Shown: positions 44,108-56,244, counted from the first letter of the stretch. The stretch: 64,000 bases of DNA from Girardinichthys multiradiatus (GCF_021462225.1 NC_061812.1:48403363-48467362), one strand, 5' to 3'. Program-made: numbers and translations. Notes: generated by a model from the letters alone, not told the origin.

Positions 44108-45958
44108 ATTTTACTCGTACTCGTACTTGTACTCGTCGTCTTCCGCTTTATCCGGAACCGGGTCACGGGGGCAGCAGACTCAGCAGAGACGCCCAGACGT
44201 CCCTCTCCCCAGACACCTCCCAGGCCAGCCGAGAGACATAGTCCCTCCAGCGTGTCCTGGGTCGTCCCCTGGGCCTCTTCCCAGTGAGACGTGCCTGGAA
44301 CACCTCCCAAGGAAGGCGTCGAGGAGGCATCCGGTATAGATGCCCAGGCCACCTCAACTGGCTCCTCTCAATGTGGAGGAGCAGCGGCTTTGCTCCGAGC
44401 CCCTCCCGGATGGCCAAACTCCTCACCCTATCTCTAAGGGAGTGCCTGGCCACTCTACGGAGGAAGCTCATTTCAGCCACTTGTATCCAGGATCTTATTC
44501 TTTCGGTCATGACCCAAAGTCCATGGCCATAGGTGAGGGTAGGAACGTAGACCAACCAGCAAATCAAGAGTTTCGCTTTTCGGCTCAGCTCTCTTCACCA
44601 CAACGGACCGGCACAGCGCCCCCATTACTGCAGCAGCCACTCCGTCTGCCGATCTCCCGCTCCATTCTTCCTTCACTCGTGAACAAGACCCCGAGATACT
44701 TGAACTCCTCCACTTGAGGCAGGAACTCCCCTCCAACCTGAAGAGAACAAGCCACCCTTTTCCAGTTGAGAACCATGGCCTCGGACTTGGAGGAGCTGAT
44801 CTGAATCCCAGCCGCTAACACTCGGCTGCGAACCGCCACAGCGCATGCTGTAGGTCTTGGCTAGAGGAGGCCAGCAGGACCACGTCATCTGCAAAAAAGA
44901 AGAGATGAAAGCTACCGGTCGCCAAACCAGACCCCCTCCGGTCCTTGGCTGCGCCTAGAAATCCTGTCCATAAAAGTTATGAACAGGACTGGTGACAATG
45001 GGCAGCCCTGCCGGAGTCCATCGTGCACCCGGAACAGGTCCGACTTAGTGCCGGCAATGCGGACCAAACTCCTGCTCTGCTTGTACAGAGACTGGATGGC
45101 CCCTAATAAAGGGCCCCTGATTCCATACTCCTGTAGCACCCCCCCACGAGGGACAAAGTCAAATGCCTTCTCCAGGTCCAGAAAACACATGTGGACCGGT
45201 TGGGCAAACTCCCATGAACCCTCAAGTACCCTGTAGAGGGTATAGAGCTGGTCCAGTGTCCCACGGCCAGGACGAAAACCACACTGCTCCTCCTGAAGCC
45301 GAGGTTCGACTATCGGCAGGACTCTCCTCTCCAATACCCTGATGTAGGCCATACCAGGGAGGTTAAGGAGTGTGATCCCCATGTAGTTGGAACACACCCT
45401 CCGGTCACCCATCTTATGAAAGGGGACCACCACCCCAGTTTGCCAGTCCAGAGGCACTCTCCCTGAATGCCACACAATGTTGAAGAGGCGTGTCAACCAT
45501 GACAGCCCCACAACAGCCAGAGACTTGAGGTACTCAGGGCGGATCTCATCCACCCCCGAAGCCCTGCCACCACGGAGCTTTTTAACCACCTCGGTGACTT
45601 CAGCCTGGGTGATGAAAGAGTCTCACCCCGAGTCCCCAGCCTCTGTTTCCACCAGGGAATGCGTGATAGCAGGATTGAGGAGATCCTCGAAGTACTCCTT
45701 TCACCGCCCGATAATGTCCCCAGTCGAGGTCAGCAGCCTCCCACCCCCACTGTAAACAGTGTTGGTGAAGGACTGCTTCCCCCTCCTGAGGCGCCGGACA
45801 GTTTGCCAGAATCGCTTCGAGGCCAACCCGTAGTCTTTCTCCATTGCCTCACCGAACTCCTCCCAGACCCGAGTTTTTGCCTCTGCCACAGCCCGGGCCA
45901 CGGCACGCTCAGCCTCACGGTACCCGTCAGCTGTCTCAGGAGTCCCACAAGCCAACCA
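44108..45958 (-). pseudogene. 5'-truncated LINE (I/Nimb- or RTE-like) with RT remnants
   Basis: Reading leftward from 45958: TRVWEEFGEAMEKDYGLASK, RFWQTVRRLRRGKQSFTN, VTEVVKKLRGGRASGVDEIR, DWQTGVVVPFHKMGDRRVCS, EEQCGFRPGRGTLDQLYTLY and MCFLDLEKAFDFVPRGG (first catalytic Asp), then the HDGLRQGCPLSPVLFITFMD motif (45589-44912). Fragments of the post-RT part follow (EFKYLGVLFTSEGRMERE, AEMSFLRRVARHSLRDRVRS, ERSQLRWPGHLYRMPPRRLP; 44839-44163). The FADDVVLLA motif is disrupted near 44890. The 3' end has (ACTCGT)n in antisense at 44112-44140. Frameshifts make it dead. Clade naming is tentative. Confidence 0.82.
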
Positions 45959-46432
45959 CAGCTGATAGGAGGCAGGTCCACCTGGAAGCCTTTGTCAGAG
46001 AACTCCGAAACAGGAACATGTGATGGGTCCACAGGAACACGAGACTCACATCTTGTTGGAGACCTCAGGAGCTGGGGCATGAGGCAGTACCACCTGGACA
46101 CCCTCGTCAGAGACCTCAGGAACTGAAGCACAAAGGACTTGGAGGCAGCATGGAGCAGGTTCAGGGATCTTGAGGCAGCAGGCAGCAGGTTCAGGCACCT
46201 TGAGGCAGCATAGAAAAGTGGAGGCATTGGCCAGACCCCCCGAGGAAGGAGTGGAGGTGTCTTGGCCACAGGGTCCAGGGTCTGGAACGCCAGAACAGTG
46301 TTCCACCGACTTGTGCACTGGTGCAAGGCATTGGGCGCACCTGGCTGATGCACTGGTGCATGCTGTGATGCTGGTCGTTTCCCCAGGGCCTGGAGAGAGG
46401 CAAGGTGGCATGGGACCCTCCTGACACTAGTA
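45959..46432. repeat. Degenerate short-period repeats, possibly LTR-derived
   Basis: Contains recurrent units such as CTTGAGGCAGCA / GGCAGCAGGTTCAGG (46140-46215) and GTCAGAGA(A)CCTCAGGA(A/G)CTG (45990-46130). It ends GGGACCCTCCTGACA, which read from the other strand (TGTCAGGAGGGTCCC) resembles an LTR start. The open minus frames (46411-46046 and overlapping) only reflect the repeat. Confidence 0.4.
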
Positions 46433-48700
46433 AGGTTGTAGTCACCTGTAGCGGTGATAGTTAGAATCAATCTAAGCAGGATCTCTGCGTGTATGCACTG
46501 ATATCAAACTTTCCTATTTTATGAACTATTATTAACCTGAAAAATGTTTTAGAGGATGATCAGGAAGAACTTTCAGTGTTGGGAGTTCACAGTGTAGAGC
46601 AGCAATATAAGCTTGTTCACTTTTTGGAAGCAGCCTCATTGTCACAAGTGGCCCATCCATTTATGAAGTTACCAATGATCCTGTGATCACAGAGGTCTGA
46701 GCTGTGCACTAGCAGATTATAAGCCATGACTGTTAAAGGGACTTACAAAGTAAAAATGGTGTCAAAAACTTAAGTTAATCAACAGGGCAGGCACAAGTAG
46801 ACACTTTCAGTTGAAAACAGAGCAGGAGAAGTAACAATAAGCACAGTGTTCTCTGTAAAGTGTATCTTGTTAACTAAATCAGAGGGTCCATTCACAGAAT
46901 CACTCATCGAACAACACATGTAGTCTGTGTTGTAAATATGAATCTGAGAATATTATTTAATATTTAATAATCTCTTTACTATGCTAAAACAATTAAACTA
47001 AACTACCAAGCAGAATGAAAGAATAATGAAGACTAATGGGCTATGTACAATATAAACAAGTTGATTAAAGATGATTGGAAATCATGACCAAAAGAGTGAT
47101 GCAACATTACCATGCAATGTTTATGTTTGAGAACCAAGGATTATCTTGAAGAATCTGGAAGTGAAGTTAAGTTAGTCTTGAAACTAACTTAGGCAATAAT
47201 CAGCAAACGTTTAGACCACCCTTCACAATGCAAGATCAGATAAAATATTATTTTAATAAAATAATGTTTTAAATAATGATCTACTGAATAAAACCAACCT
47301 TCTGGATGACCATTTCACAACGGTGTCTAATTAGCTGCCTTTAGTTATTGAAATAATATTCGAAGAAAGATTATAAAAGGGGTATTTTGGAAAAGAGCCA
47401 AATCTTTCTGGAGAAATGGGGCTTAGTGGTGTTTACTTAGTTATCAAATCTAGTAAATGATGTTCAGGGACGATTATTCACTAGCTTGAAAACCAACCAC
47501 CTTTCTGTCTTAGTGCTACCACGTGTTCTTACCGGCTAGCCGTTGAGCTAACAAAGAAGTGGAGAGCTTAGCACTAGAATCAACACATACCTTTAAAATA
47601 CCAGGGTTAATAAAAGGGTTAAAATGCATAAGGGCGGACGGCACGTTATGAGCAATGTTCCGGTTAAAACCACCCTTTAAATAAAGTTTATCTTAACTTT
47701 AAAACATACAAAGAACACAGAACCGGCGCGTGCCGTAGCTAGCCTACTAGCACTAAAGATAGCCAGGTTCCACAAAACAAAACTTCATAACATGAAAACG
47801 TTTAGATCATTTCATCCTAAACCTATCTGTTAATCTGCCCAAACCTAACCTCTGACCATGTTGAGGGAATGTTGTCCAAGGGTGAAGTTTGAAGAAGGTA
47901 TCCAGTCAACAAGCGGTTGGCTCGGTAGCTAACCTCTGCGTTCGCTCTGTGAACAAAAGAGTTAGCTCCGGAGAGCTGGCGGCTCAGCCTGTCCGCTGCG
48001 GTTTCTGCCATATTCCTTCAGGCTGAGAGACTGCGTCCTTGCCGGGGCCTCTCTCGAACACCGTTTGCGTCTGCGGGACCTCGGAGAGACAGTCAGCAAT
48101 GTTTGTACCTTAATTATCCCCGTTCATGAATGAAAATACCAGATACACAGACAGTATTTCATTCTACTTAACCTTGCATATGATCGATGATCATATGGCT
48201 TTGGATCCAGTTGAATTTATGTCTTTTTGCCAGCAAAAGACATCAGCGCGCTTTGTTCCCTCCTATCCTGATGGTCATCGGTGTGGAAGAGAGCAATATG
48301 TGGGAAGGGTGGGGGTCTTATAAGAGCAGTGGCATCACTGGGAAGTCCTCTGCTACCCCCCTTCCCCCTTCGGAGTTGTGCTTTTATTTGGGTAATGGCG
48401 CCACAGGAAGTCCGCAGTTACCCCCTTTCCTGGCTGTGCTGGGAGAAGGTTAATGCACTTTATTTTGAAAAGTTCCAGAAAAGTATGTACCGGAGTTTTA
48501 GTGTTGAAATCCATGGCTGTAGGTCCCAATATCTGGGACAGAGAGCAGTTGTGGACCTGAATGAAGTTGGCCCCCCACTTTCTTCTTATCTAATAAAATT
48601 AGTGTCTAATATTTGTGCTATATGTGTGCTGGTTTGTACTGTTTGTACAATTTTTTTTAAATTGTTTGCCGTTATCATTTTAAAGATATTAAGAGGCCGT
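46433..48700. other. Unassigned; partly CpG-containing, possibly retroelement debris
   Basis: Region 47520-48110 is locally richer in CpG (CACAGAACCGGCGCGTGCCG, GTCCTTGCCGGGG, GTTTGCGTCTGCGGG). A minus frame from 48011 begins MAETAADRLSRQLSGANSFV but reads only 62 codons. At 48590-48703 on + a hydrophobic stretch (NICAICVLVCTVCTIFFKLF) followed by basic residues ends an open frame. Neither has a recognised family, and both could be chance or decayed retroelement pieces. Confidence 0.3.
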
Positions 48701-49735
48701 TGAAGGCCAACAAACCCCCACATTAACCAAACCAAACAGAACTGGTGTCAATCAGTTCTCCTATCTTTGTGCTGTTTTTTGCGGAACAAATATTTTCATT
48801 TGTGCTGCCTCAGTTTTTTGGAGATATCATGGGTTTACAAAGATGAAAGGTCAACCAGCCCCAAACAAAATTGGTGTCAATTAATTTTGCTACTCTTTTG
48901 AGCTGGTTTTTGTGGTTTGGTCATGTTGGCCATACCAGGACCTGAGCTGGTGAATGACACTATATAGGACTGGAGAGGTTTCCTTATTAAATGAAAAAAG
49001 GATGGTAAGAGCCAAGCATTCTATTAGGTATGAGGTGTTGGCTGGCTTAAGGTATTTTCTTTGTACAGTCACGGGGTGAAGGATAGCTGTAAATTAACCA
49101 CTGAGATAGTGTTAAAATCTCATAAAGGAGCTGGGGTGTTTGGCTACAGGGAGAAAAATCTTCCAGGAACCAAATAGAAAACCTATCTATGTGTTAGTGA
49201 CAGCTATCTGGTTAGGGGTTTGATAGGAAGCTCCCTGGAAACTTTCTATGAATCATGATTTATTTTTTTTGATTTAAGCAAACAATATTACTTATTTTTT
49301 ATGATATTAATTTGGAGTTATAAATGTATTAATATACAAAATTGCTTGGTACCACCAAAAACTGTTAGCATGGCTGGGCATTTAGCTTTTAAGCCAAATG
49401 TTAGATTTGACTAACAATCAAATCTGTTGATGTTATTAACCATTGGACTTCCCCCATTGTGTATCGTTTACCACTAGCTTTAAACTAATTGGTCTGTTAC
49501 AGCCAATGACACTTGGCCAATGAGATCTGACCAAGAGCTGAAAAGGAAACTTACATTCCTTAAGTATAAAGTGATATAACTCAAAGTTCATTCTAACTTT
49601 GCCTGTTGAGCATGCTGAAAATCTTTTTTGATAAATTTCTGAAACTGTGATATGTTGCTAATGCTTTACTATAAAAGAACATATTGGTAAGCTAGTAGTA
49701 GAGTTATTTTTCCCGTTATCTCTATTTTTGTCCAG
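48701..49735. other. End of the long copine intron
   Basis: AT-rich, no recognised feature apart from the 3' splice site TTTTTGTCCAG before the exon. Two related stretches, ACCAAACCAAACAGAACTGG (about 48728) and CCAAACAAAATTGGTGTCAA (about 48861), suggest an old local duplication. Confidence 0.4.
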
Positions 49736-49811
49736 TCACGACTTCATTGGAGAGTTTACCACCAGCTACAGGGAACTGTCCAGAGGCCAAAGCCAGTTCA
49801 ATGTCTATGAG
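49736..49811 (+). CDS. Copine exon: end of the second C2 domain
   Basis: A 76-bp exon between TTTTTGTCCAG and GTAAAGTA. With the previous exon's AG it completes Ser and reads [20 protein letters not shown] then QFNVYE, ending on a codon boundary. This segment closes the second C2 domain. FTTSYREL(S/A)RGQSQFN(V/I)YE is characteristic of copines 5, 8 and 9. Intron to the next exon: 2,911 bp, holding two solo LTRs. Confidence 0.96.
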
Positions 49812-50252
49812 GTAAAGTATTCAAGAACAAAGAATGTGAATGAGAACTTAACAATGTTACAGTGGCAAGTTGGGTTTGCTAATTGTTCTGCGCACTGACC
49901 AGGCTGACAGCAATAGAAGCTGATAATGAATTTCTTTGGTTTTAATGCTTTCACACACTGTAACACTATGTTGACCAACAGAAGTTTGGTTTTAGGAAAT
50001 AATTTCAGGCAACAGTAACTTTTCGAATTTGTTTATGAAGTTGGGTTCATCTAAAGTCTATATTACAATACATTTTTCCCATTTGGAACTTGAAAATTCC
50101 AATCCACCAGACTAACTGGAACAAATTATAACCCTTTAAGGTCAGCTGATGTGCCAACAGGTTAAATGTGTACTCTCAATGTTTTATCTATATCTCTGTC
50201 ACAATAAAGCTAAGAAATATTGAGAAAATTTGTGCCAGAGGTTATTTATTCT
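49812..50252. other. Unassigned intronic sequence
   Basis: Nothing recognised before the first solo LTR's target duplication. Confidence 0.4.
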
Positions 50253-50257
50253 GAGGA

Positions 50258-50773
50258 TGTTATGATTTGGGGTTGTTTGGTTTTTGCTTTCTGGGTTTTT
50301 CTTATATTTGTCTCACAGTTTTTGAATCATGTTTCTGTTTATTATTTTTCTGGTCATGTTTTATTCTTGTTCATGTTTTGTCAAGTTTGTTTTTTGGTTC
50401 TAGTCATGCTTTAGTTTTTGTTTGTATTCAAGAGTCGCTGTTCTTGCTCCAGCCACGTTCTGTTCTGTCTGTTAATTATCTTTATACGGTTCACCTGCTT
50501 CAAACTAATGTCTCCTAGCTCCACCTGGTTTACTTTCCATGTTCACTCCTGTTCAGTTGTTCTTCGCGGAAACATTATTCTGATAATACTCTTGTCCTGT
50601 AGTCACGCCACGCCTGTCTCGCAAGCCTGGCCATGTCTGTTTTTGCCTGTTCTGCCTACCCGTTCGTTGTTTTGTTCCTGCCTCTGTTGAGAGTGAATTT
50701 TTGTTAATTAAATTTTTTTACTTGCTGCCTTCTGGTCTGCATTCTGGGGTCCTATATCTCGCAAGCCATAACA
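50258..50773 (+). repeat. Solo LTR (516 bp) with 5-bp target duplication GAGGA
   Basis: GAGGA at 50253-50257 and 50774-50778 flanks a block that starts TGTTATGATTTGGGG and ends GCGAGCCATAACA-like (TG...CA with inverted TGTTATG termini). TTAATTAAATTTTTTTACTTG near 50704 is a likely polyadenylation region, followed by CTTCTGGTCTGCATTCTGGG, so the LTR is in + orientation. The T-rich hydrophobic open frames (50220-50690) are not genes. Confidence 0.9.
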
Positions 50774-50914
50774 GAGGACTTTTTCTCATGACATCATGTG
50801 CAGATGAAAGCAGTCCTGTGAGCTAAAATAAACGCCTCGCACCAACACTTACTGCCATTCATGTTGCATTATTGATGTACTTTTGAGTCAAACGTCATAT
50901 GGTCTGCTTGTCAT

Positions 50915-51444
50915 TACCATGTTGTAGTTATTAAAGGACTCAAACGCAGAGACTGATGGAAATAAATAGTTTACTAATAAAATAACAAAACAGAATTTTT
51001 ATGGAATCAAAGTGAGAGCACGGGCAGCATAACAGACAGAACCAGTGAAGAACAGTGATAACCAGGCAGCTTAAATATTGAGCGATAGTTGGAACCTGAT
51101 TGGGACCAGCTGAGCTTAATCAGGGCAATGTTGAATAGATGTGAGAGTGCTGAGCAGGGGGAACTGAGGGAAGGGGACTGATTAACAAATAGGGAGCTTA
51201 ACTCAAAACAAAAGAGAACAAGTGTAACACGAGAGCATAGCTAAACTGCACAATAAGAACACAAAAATAAGTAAGAAGCTAAACATGAAGGAATGAACTA
51301 GTAAGACATGACCTAACCATAGTAAAGAACAAAGAAGAATGAACTGATAAGGAAGAACCCAAATGAAAATAGTCAAGAGTGAAGAAACAATCAGAAAGCA
51401 AACACAAATGAAAACCAAAAAACAAACACCAGTGGATCATGACA
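50915..51444 (-). repeat. Solo LTR (530 bp) with 5-bp target duplication GTCAT
   Basis: GTCAT at 50910-50914 and 51445-51449 flanks a block starting TACCATGTTGTAG and ending GGATCATGACA. On the minus strand it begins TGTCATGATCC and ends CATGGTA, the TG...TA type also used by the Gypsy element at 7950. A/T-rich antisense polyadenylation-like sequence (AATAAATAG, TTTACTAATAAAATAAC) lies at 50960-50990. Confidence 0.8.
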
Positions 51445-51449
51445 GTCAT

Positions 51450-52722
51450 TATACATTTATTTTCTACTGAGTTTAAAACCAACTTGTATGACAGTTAGGA
51501 GCTTAAATAAGGATCTTGTATATGTGCTTTCATGTGTAATTTCCTTTAAATTTGATAATTAATATTGTAAACTTTTGAAAGCATGTTTATCATGAAAGAA
51601 AGAGAAAATTGGATTGTATGTCATAACAAAAACAGAAAAGATTGCCAATGATTATCCAAATTATCTTGGTGATATATATGATTGTTTTTTCTTCATATAT
51701 TTTGGGTTTTGTCCGTTTCTCTGTGTAGAACTAAAATATTGCTGAACTTTATGCTTAAGGTTTTATACACAATTAAAAATTATTATAAATACCAAGTCAA
51801 AAGGATAGTTGTAGAAAGGGATAAAAAAGTATAAATGTCTTGTCTCCTTATGTCTGTCAGTCTCAAGACAAATGAAAAGCTGAACATTTCCCCATGCCTT
51901 ATGTAAATTGTTAGTATCAGAAAAAATGAGGACATGACACTGATGTTGTCCCGTGTTTCATTGCAGACAGAAAATTCTTTGAAGCATGTTCTTATTTTGA
52001 AGAACTTCTAGCCAAATATGCACATCAGTTTTTGTTTTAGAATCAAATAGAAAAGAAACATCCTTTAATATCCCTTCGTGGGGAAATTCAAGTGTACCCA
52101 CAGCAAAGTGAAAGGCAAATGGAAGCATGCAGATACACACAGGTAAAAATCTAAAAACAGAAAATAAGAATAAGAGACTGTCCCATAAAGCCAAATTTAC
52201 AACATAAGAAAATAATATTGCACAGTTTTTAAAAATAGCATACTCAGATTAAAAGAAATGTGCAACTAAGTAGTAAAAAATTTACAAGATGAACAATCAT
52301 ATTTGTGCCTAAAAAGCAGACCATTTACAAGAAATGAAAACAGCAGGGATGTAAACACTAATTCAGTTTGATGGGAACAGTGATGGTTATAAAGACATTT
52401 ACAGTCAGGACATTGTAAAGACTATTTTAATAGTTCAAACTGCCCTGCAAAAATGATGAGGAATAAATGTAATTGTACATCACCGGGCCGAGGTTACATA
52501 AGATAGGATTTTTACATAAGAACAGGCTGGGTACAATTATATTTAAAAAGCTTTGACTTCAGAGGGTAAGTAATGTTTATTGCATTATAAATTTTACTCT
52601 TTTGCTGAAAACAGTATAATATGGACATCCACCCACAGGACCAGATGCATGAAAGGTTATGCACGGTCTGCTCACACAAATATGATAAAAACAAATTATT
52701 TCTTTCCTGTTACATGGTTTAG
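51450..52722. other. Intronic sequence with a LINE 3' stub
   Basis: AT-rich. At about 52055-52095, CATCCTTTAATATCCCTTCG and TGGGGAAATTC resemble, in antisense, the 3' end common to some fish LINEs (GAATTTCCCC...GGGAT). The remainder is unassigned. Confidence 0.4.
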
Positions 52723-52776
52723 GTTTTGAATCCTAAAAAGAAAGGCAAGAAGAAGAAATATGTCAATTCAGGGACG
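52723..52776 (+). CDS. Copine exon: basic linker
   Basis: A 54-bp exon between TGGTTTAG and GTAAGACC, in phase at both ends. It reads VLNPKKKGKKKKYVNSGT, the lysine-rich linker after the second C2 domain. The NPKKK.KKKKY(V/T)NSGT wording is that of copines 5/8/9. The next intron is only 195 bp. Confidence 0.96.
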
Positions 52777-52971
52777 GTAAGACCAGTTTGACTGTTTTTC
52801 ATCAATACATGTCAACATATTATTGAACCCTGGCAGACTGAACTTCTCTGAGCAATAAAAGGATATTTACAAAGGCCCTGACTGGGATCTGTTTTTCTTT
52901 CCCATGCTGTGCCATTGTTATTATTCATTTCTCCTTTATTTTACATCATCTACCCTCTCTCCATCTTTTAG

Positions 52972-53033
52972 GTGACTCTCCTGTCTTTTAAAGTGGAGTC
53001 AGAACACACGTTTGTCGACTACATCAGAGGAGG
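52972..53033 (+). CDS. Copine exon: linker to vWA domain
   Basis: A 62-bp exon between TCTTTTAG and GTAAGAGC. It reads VTLLSFKVESEHTFVDYIRG plus GG of a split Gly codon completed by the next exon. The SF.VE....F(L/V)DYI(R/K)GG motif leads into the copine/vWA domain. The next intron (10,044 bp) holds a foldback element, an L1 fragment, a Tc1 and a rearranged LINE. Confidence 0.96.
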
Positions 53034-53712
53034 GTAAGAGCTCAGTCAGAAATGTCTTACCAAGGAATGGAGGTATCTTGAAATTGCTGTAAATTATTAG
53101 AGCTCTGATAAACAGAAGGAAATGAATAAAAATGTTTATTGTTGTTCAATAGAATTATATGACTGTCTAAAGGAGGACATCTCAAATGTAGCCCTGCCCT
53201 ATAGATTTGCTTTGTTAACTTGGACTTCGTTTGCAAGTGAACCTACTTTTTTCTATAAAGAATTTATTGAAGAGGGATAAATAAAGAACATCATGTTCTC
53301 TGTCTTAAACAGCTGTCAGGGTGCCTCATAAAATACCTCAAATCAGAGAGACCCTTTTTCAATGTGCCTGTTCATCAACTACTCCTCTTGTTTATGCTGT
53401 GCTCTAATTTATAGCTTATATCAAAAAAGTCCAAACTCCAAACTTAGTATCAAAGAAATCAGGAAAAGAATATAAAAGATACCTCCTTTCTAATTCATAC
53501 CAATACGGTGAAGAGCGCTTGAGATAGTTTGATGAGCGGCTGAGATCTCACGAGAGCTGTGCGTAAGTAATATGGCGGTATACTGTAAACAAACACGACC
53601 AACTCAGGTAAAACAAGCCAATAAATTCAAGTTAACCTAGAAACTTTTAAAATAGTAAACACTGTCTCATATTTTCAAATAAAACAAACTGGACAGGGAA
53701 ACCTTGGACAGC
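53034..53712. other. Unassigned intronic sequence
   Basis: Starts with GTAAGAGC. No recognised feature. Confidence 0.4.
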
Positions 53713-54629
53713 CTGGAGTATGGAGTATTATTTATTTATTTAAAATTAAATAAATAACTAATTACTTCTATTGATAAATTATTAATAAGTATTCCATGTA
53801 ATAAATAAATATCCCCATGAAATAAAACAAAATAATTATGTAAAAAAAAATTGTCATCTTATTTTATTTAATTCATTTCAAGATTTATTTAATTCACTTA
53901 AAGATTTATTTATTTATTTCATAATGCAGTATTATTTTGTGTCACTTTTATTTTGTAAAGCTACTTTACATATTCCAGTGACTTTACTTTTTAACCCTCT
54001 TTTTATTTCATGCTCTTATATTCAAATGAGGTGGCGGAGTTTTATCTGTGGGGCGGAGCTGGGACAGCAGGGCCGAGCTCAATTCGTGGCAGTGGCCGGC
54101 AGAAGCATGCCGCTGCCTGCCAGAAGACAGCATGCCGGAGGGAGCCAGGGGATTCTGCGAGGAATGCCCTGGCTCACTCCCCTGGCTCCGGCCGTAGAAG
54201 CCTGCCATGGCGGTTGCCGCTGTTTTTGTGAAAGCTGTTTGTGCAAGTCATGGTCATCCTTTCAGCACATAGCACATAGTGCTATTTATTTCCCATCTCA
54301 AGTAAATATGGGTCTAACGCTGTTTATTAAATAAAAACCAATAAAGACATCATCATTTAAAATTAACAGCCTATAACAATAATCACATCCCGTTTGCCGA
54401 TAATCAGCATTGGTTTCCACAAAAACAGCGGCAACCGCCGTGGCAGGCTTTTACGGCAATAGCGAGGGGAGGGAGCCAGGGTATTCCTCGCAGAATCTTT
54501 TAACATAATTATTTGGTTTTATTTCATGGAGATATTTATTTATTTCATGGAATATTTATTAATAATTTATCAATGACAGTATTTATTTATTTATTTAATT
54601 TTGAATGAAACGGCTCTCCATACTGGAGA
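53713..54629. mobile_element. Foldback (long inverted repeat) element with an inner palindrome
   Basis: The outer arms of about 120 bp are AT-rich inverted copies: left GGAGTATGGAG, ATTAAATAAATAA, TTGATAAATTATTAATAAG, TATTCCATG, ATCCCCATGAAATAAAAC; the right end repeats them in reverse. Inside, GCCTGCCATGGCGGTTGCCG (from 54200) and its inverse (54418-54448), extended outward through CCTGGCTC...CCCCTGGCTCCGG-type text to about 54155 and 54500, form a second, GC-rich palindrome. The frames at 53924-54334 and elsewhere merely follow these arms. No transposase. Superfamily unknown. Confidence 0.8.
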
Positions 54630-55609
54630 GGTACGTCAACAAATGGTTATTTATTTTTAGCTGGTTAAATCTGCAATTGGAGCTGGATCAGTTTGATTCA
54701 GAATAATCTAAGAATAAAATAACTAAGTAAAAGTAAAAATACTTTAACAAAAAATAACTTTGGTAAAAGTGAAAGTCACTGATAAGAAAAGTACTTAAGT
54801 AAAATAAAATTGTTCACAATTATTGGGAAAGTAAAAGTACAAAGTATTTTTGTACATAAAAAGAAGAACAATGGGTAAGAACAATGGAGGTAGAATTTGT
54901 GAAAAACCCAATTTAGCCCTCAGAAGACACAGTATTCAAACAGTACTGTCCATAAGAACTCTGAATAACACAAAAGCCATTGTATATAATGACGTGTATC
55001 CACAACTCTGCCGTCTGCCTGAGAAAACTAAAAGTGCCTCCTGTAAGAATACAACAAAATGTGTCCACTCTGTCTTAGAGGGGAAAAAAACTACAGTGCA
55101 TTGTGTCTATATAATTTAAAAGCAAAACAAAAGAAATTTCACAACACTTTAGCACCAATAATGCAAAATGGTTTACCGGTTTCTTGGGTTTATCAGCCAA
55201 ACATTGTTGTGAGGTAAGGCCATGGGTGATCGTCTCCGTGATCCACAGCCAAAACAGATGTGCTCATCGGTTGGCAAACTTCTTCCGTGTCTTCCTCATC
55301 ACCACAAACAGAACCGCTAGTCATTGCTTTAAAATACCCACCAATCCACCTGTAGTCATTGCGAGAGCGCAGTTCTTCTTCTCTTGTTCACATGCCGATT
55401 CCACATAAACAGATCCTTTCATGATAAATGCAGGTCATATTTTAATTTGTTGTGAGTAACAATGTCTCTGATTTTTAAGTAAAGAAAAATAAAATACATG
55501 ACTGTGAATAAAGTATATGATCCTGAAAGAATAAACAGCAGACGATAAACCCATTAGATAACGAAATTGATAATTGTTTGGATAAAGTAACAGTTTCTAA
55601 ATTATCAGA
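54630..55609. other. Unassigned, repeat-like start
   Basis: About 54720-54850 has AAGTAAAAGTAAAAATACTTT and AAGTACTTAAGTAAAAT in the style of a non-autonomous DNA element end; the other end was not found. The rest is without recognised features. Confidence 0.35.
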
Positions 55610-56244
55610 TAGTCTGGTGATGGCCCCGGATTCACCACTGAATCAGCTGAACCACAGCAAGTCCTCAAAATCATGCCTGATAAAAAGGCTCCAGGCCCAG
55701 ATGGGAGGAACTCCAGCGGAGTTCTACAAAGAATTCCAGCACTAGCATTCTAAATCTGTATTTCCTACCAGCTATCGTCCCATATCCCTTATTAACATTG
55801 ACTTAAAATAAATTTGTAAAGCTCGCGCACAAAGATTAGAGACGGTAACTCCTCTCATAATAAATCTTGACCAAACTGGTTTTACAAACAAGCGCATTCT
55901 TCCACAAATTCACACAGATTACTTAATCTATTGTAAAAACAAGATCTTGACAATATATTGTCTCTAGATGCATAAAGAGTTCATAGAGTTAAATGGAAAT
56001 TCTTATATACAGCCTTGCATAGATTTGGTTTTGGAAACTCTGTCATAAACTGGTAAAAAATATTATAGTTCCTCAACAGCATGTATTAGGACAAATAACC
56101 AAACATCTTCCAGCCAGAGTCAATCTGCTTGGAACCAATCCACTAGGAAACAGAACGAGCCCAACATCGGGATTTTCAAAATAATTCACAAAAGACAGAC
56201 TAGATCTCACTATATTAATAAATACACACATATATTTATACAGT
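55610..56244 (+). pseudogene. L1-like LINE, RT fragment
   Basis: With frameshifts it reads KMPDKKAPGPDG (about 55670-55705) then EFYKEFQH (about 55720), FPTSYRPISLINIDLK and KARAQRLETVTPLIINLDQT (about 55765-55880), GFTNKR, LDNILSLDA.K(E)F(I)RVKWKF (about 55945-56000), and FGFGNSVINW (about 56030). These are RT motifs 0-A of the L1 clade. The element is interrupted by the Tc1 copy and (ACAT)n, and the matching C-terminal part appears at 58725-59330. Confidence 0.8.

Noticed and set aside
45730..46470. 246-codon minus-strand frame
   Set aside because: It runs through the antisense or alternate frame of the LINE at 44108-45958 and a repeat block; no domain.
47823..48011. MAETAADRL... frame as a host gene first exon
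   Set aside because: Only 62 codons, no recognised family and no visible partner exon; kept as an unexplained stretch.
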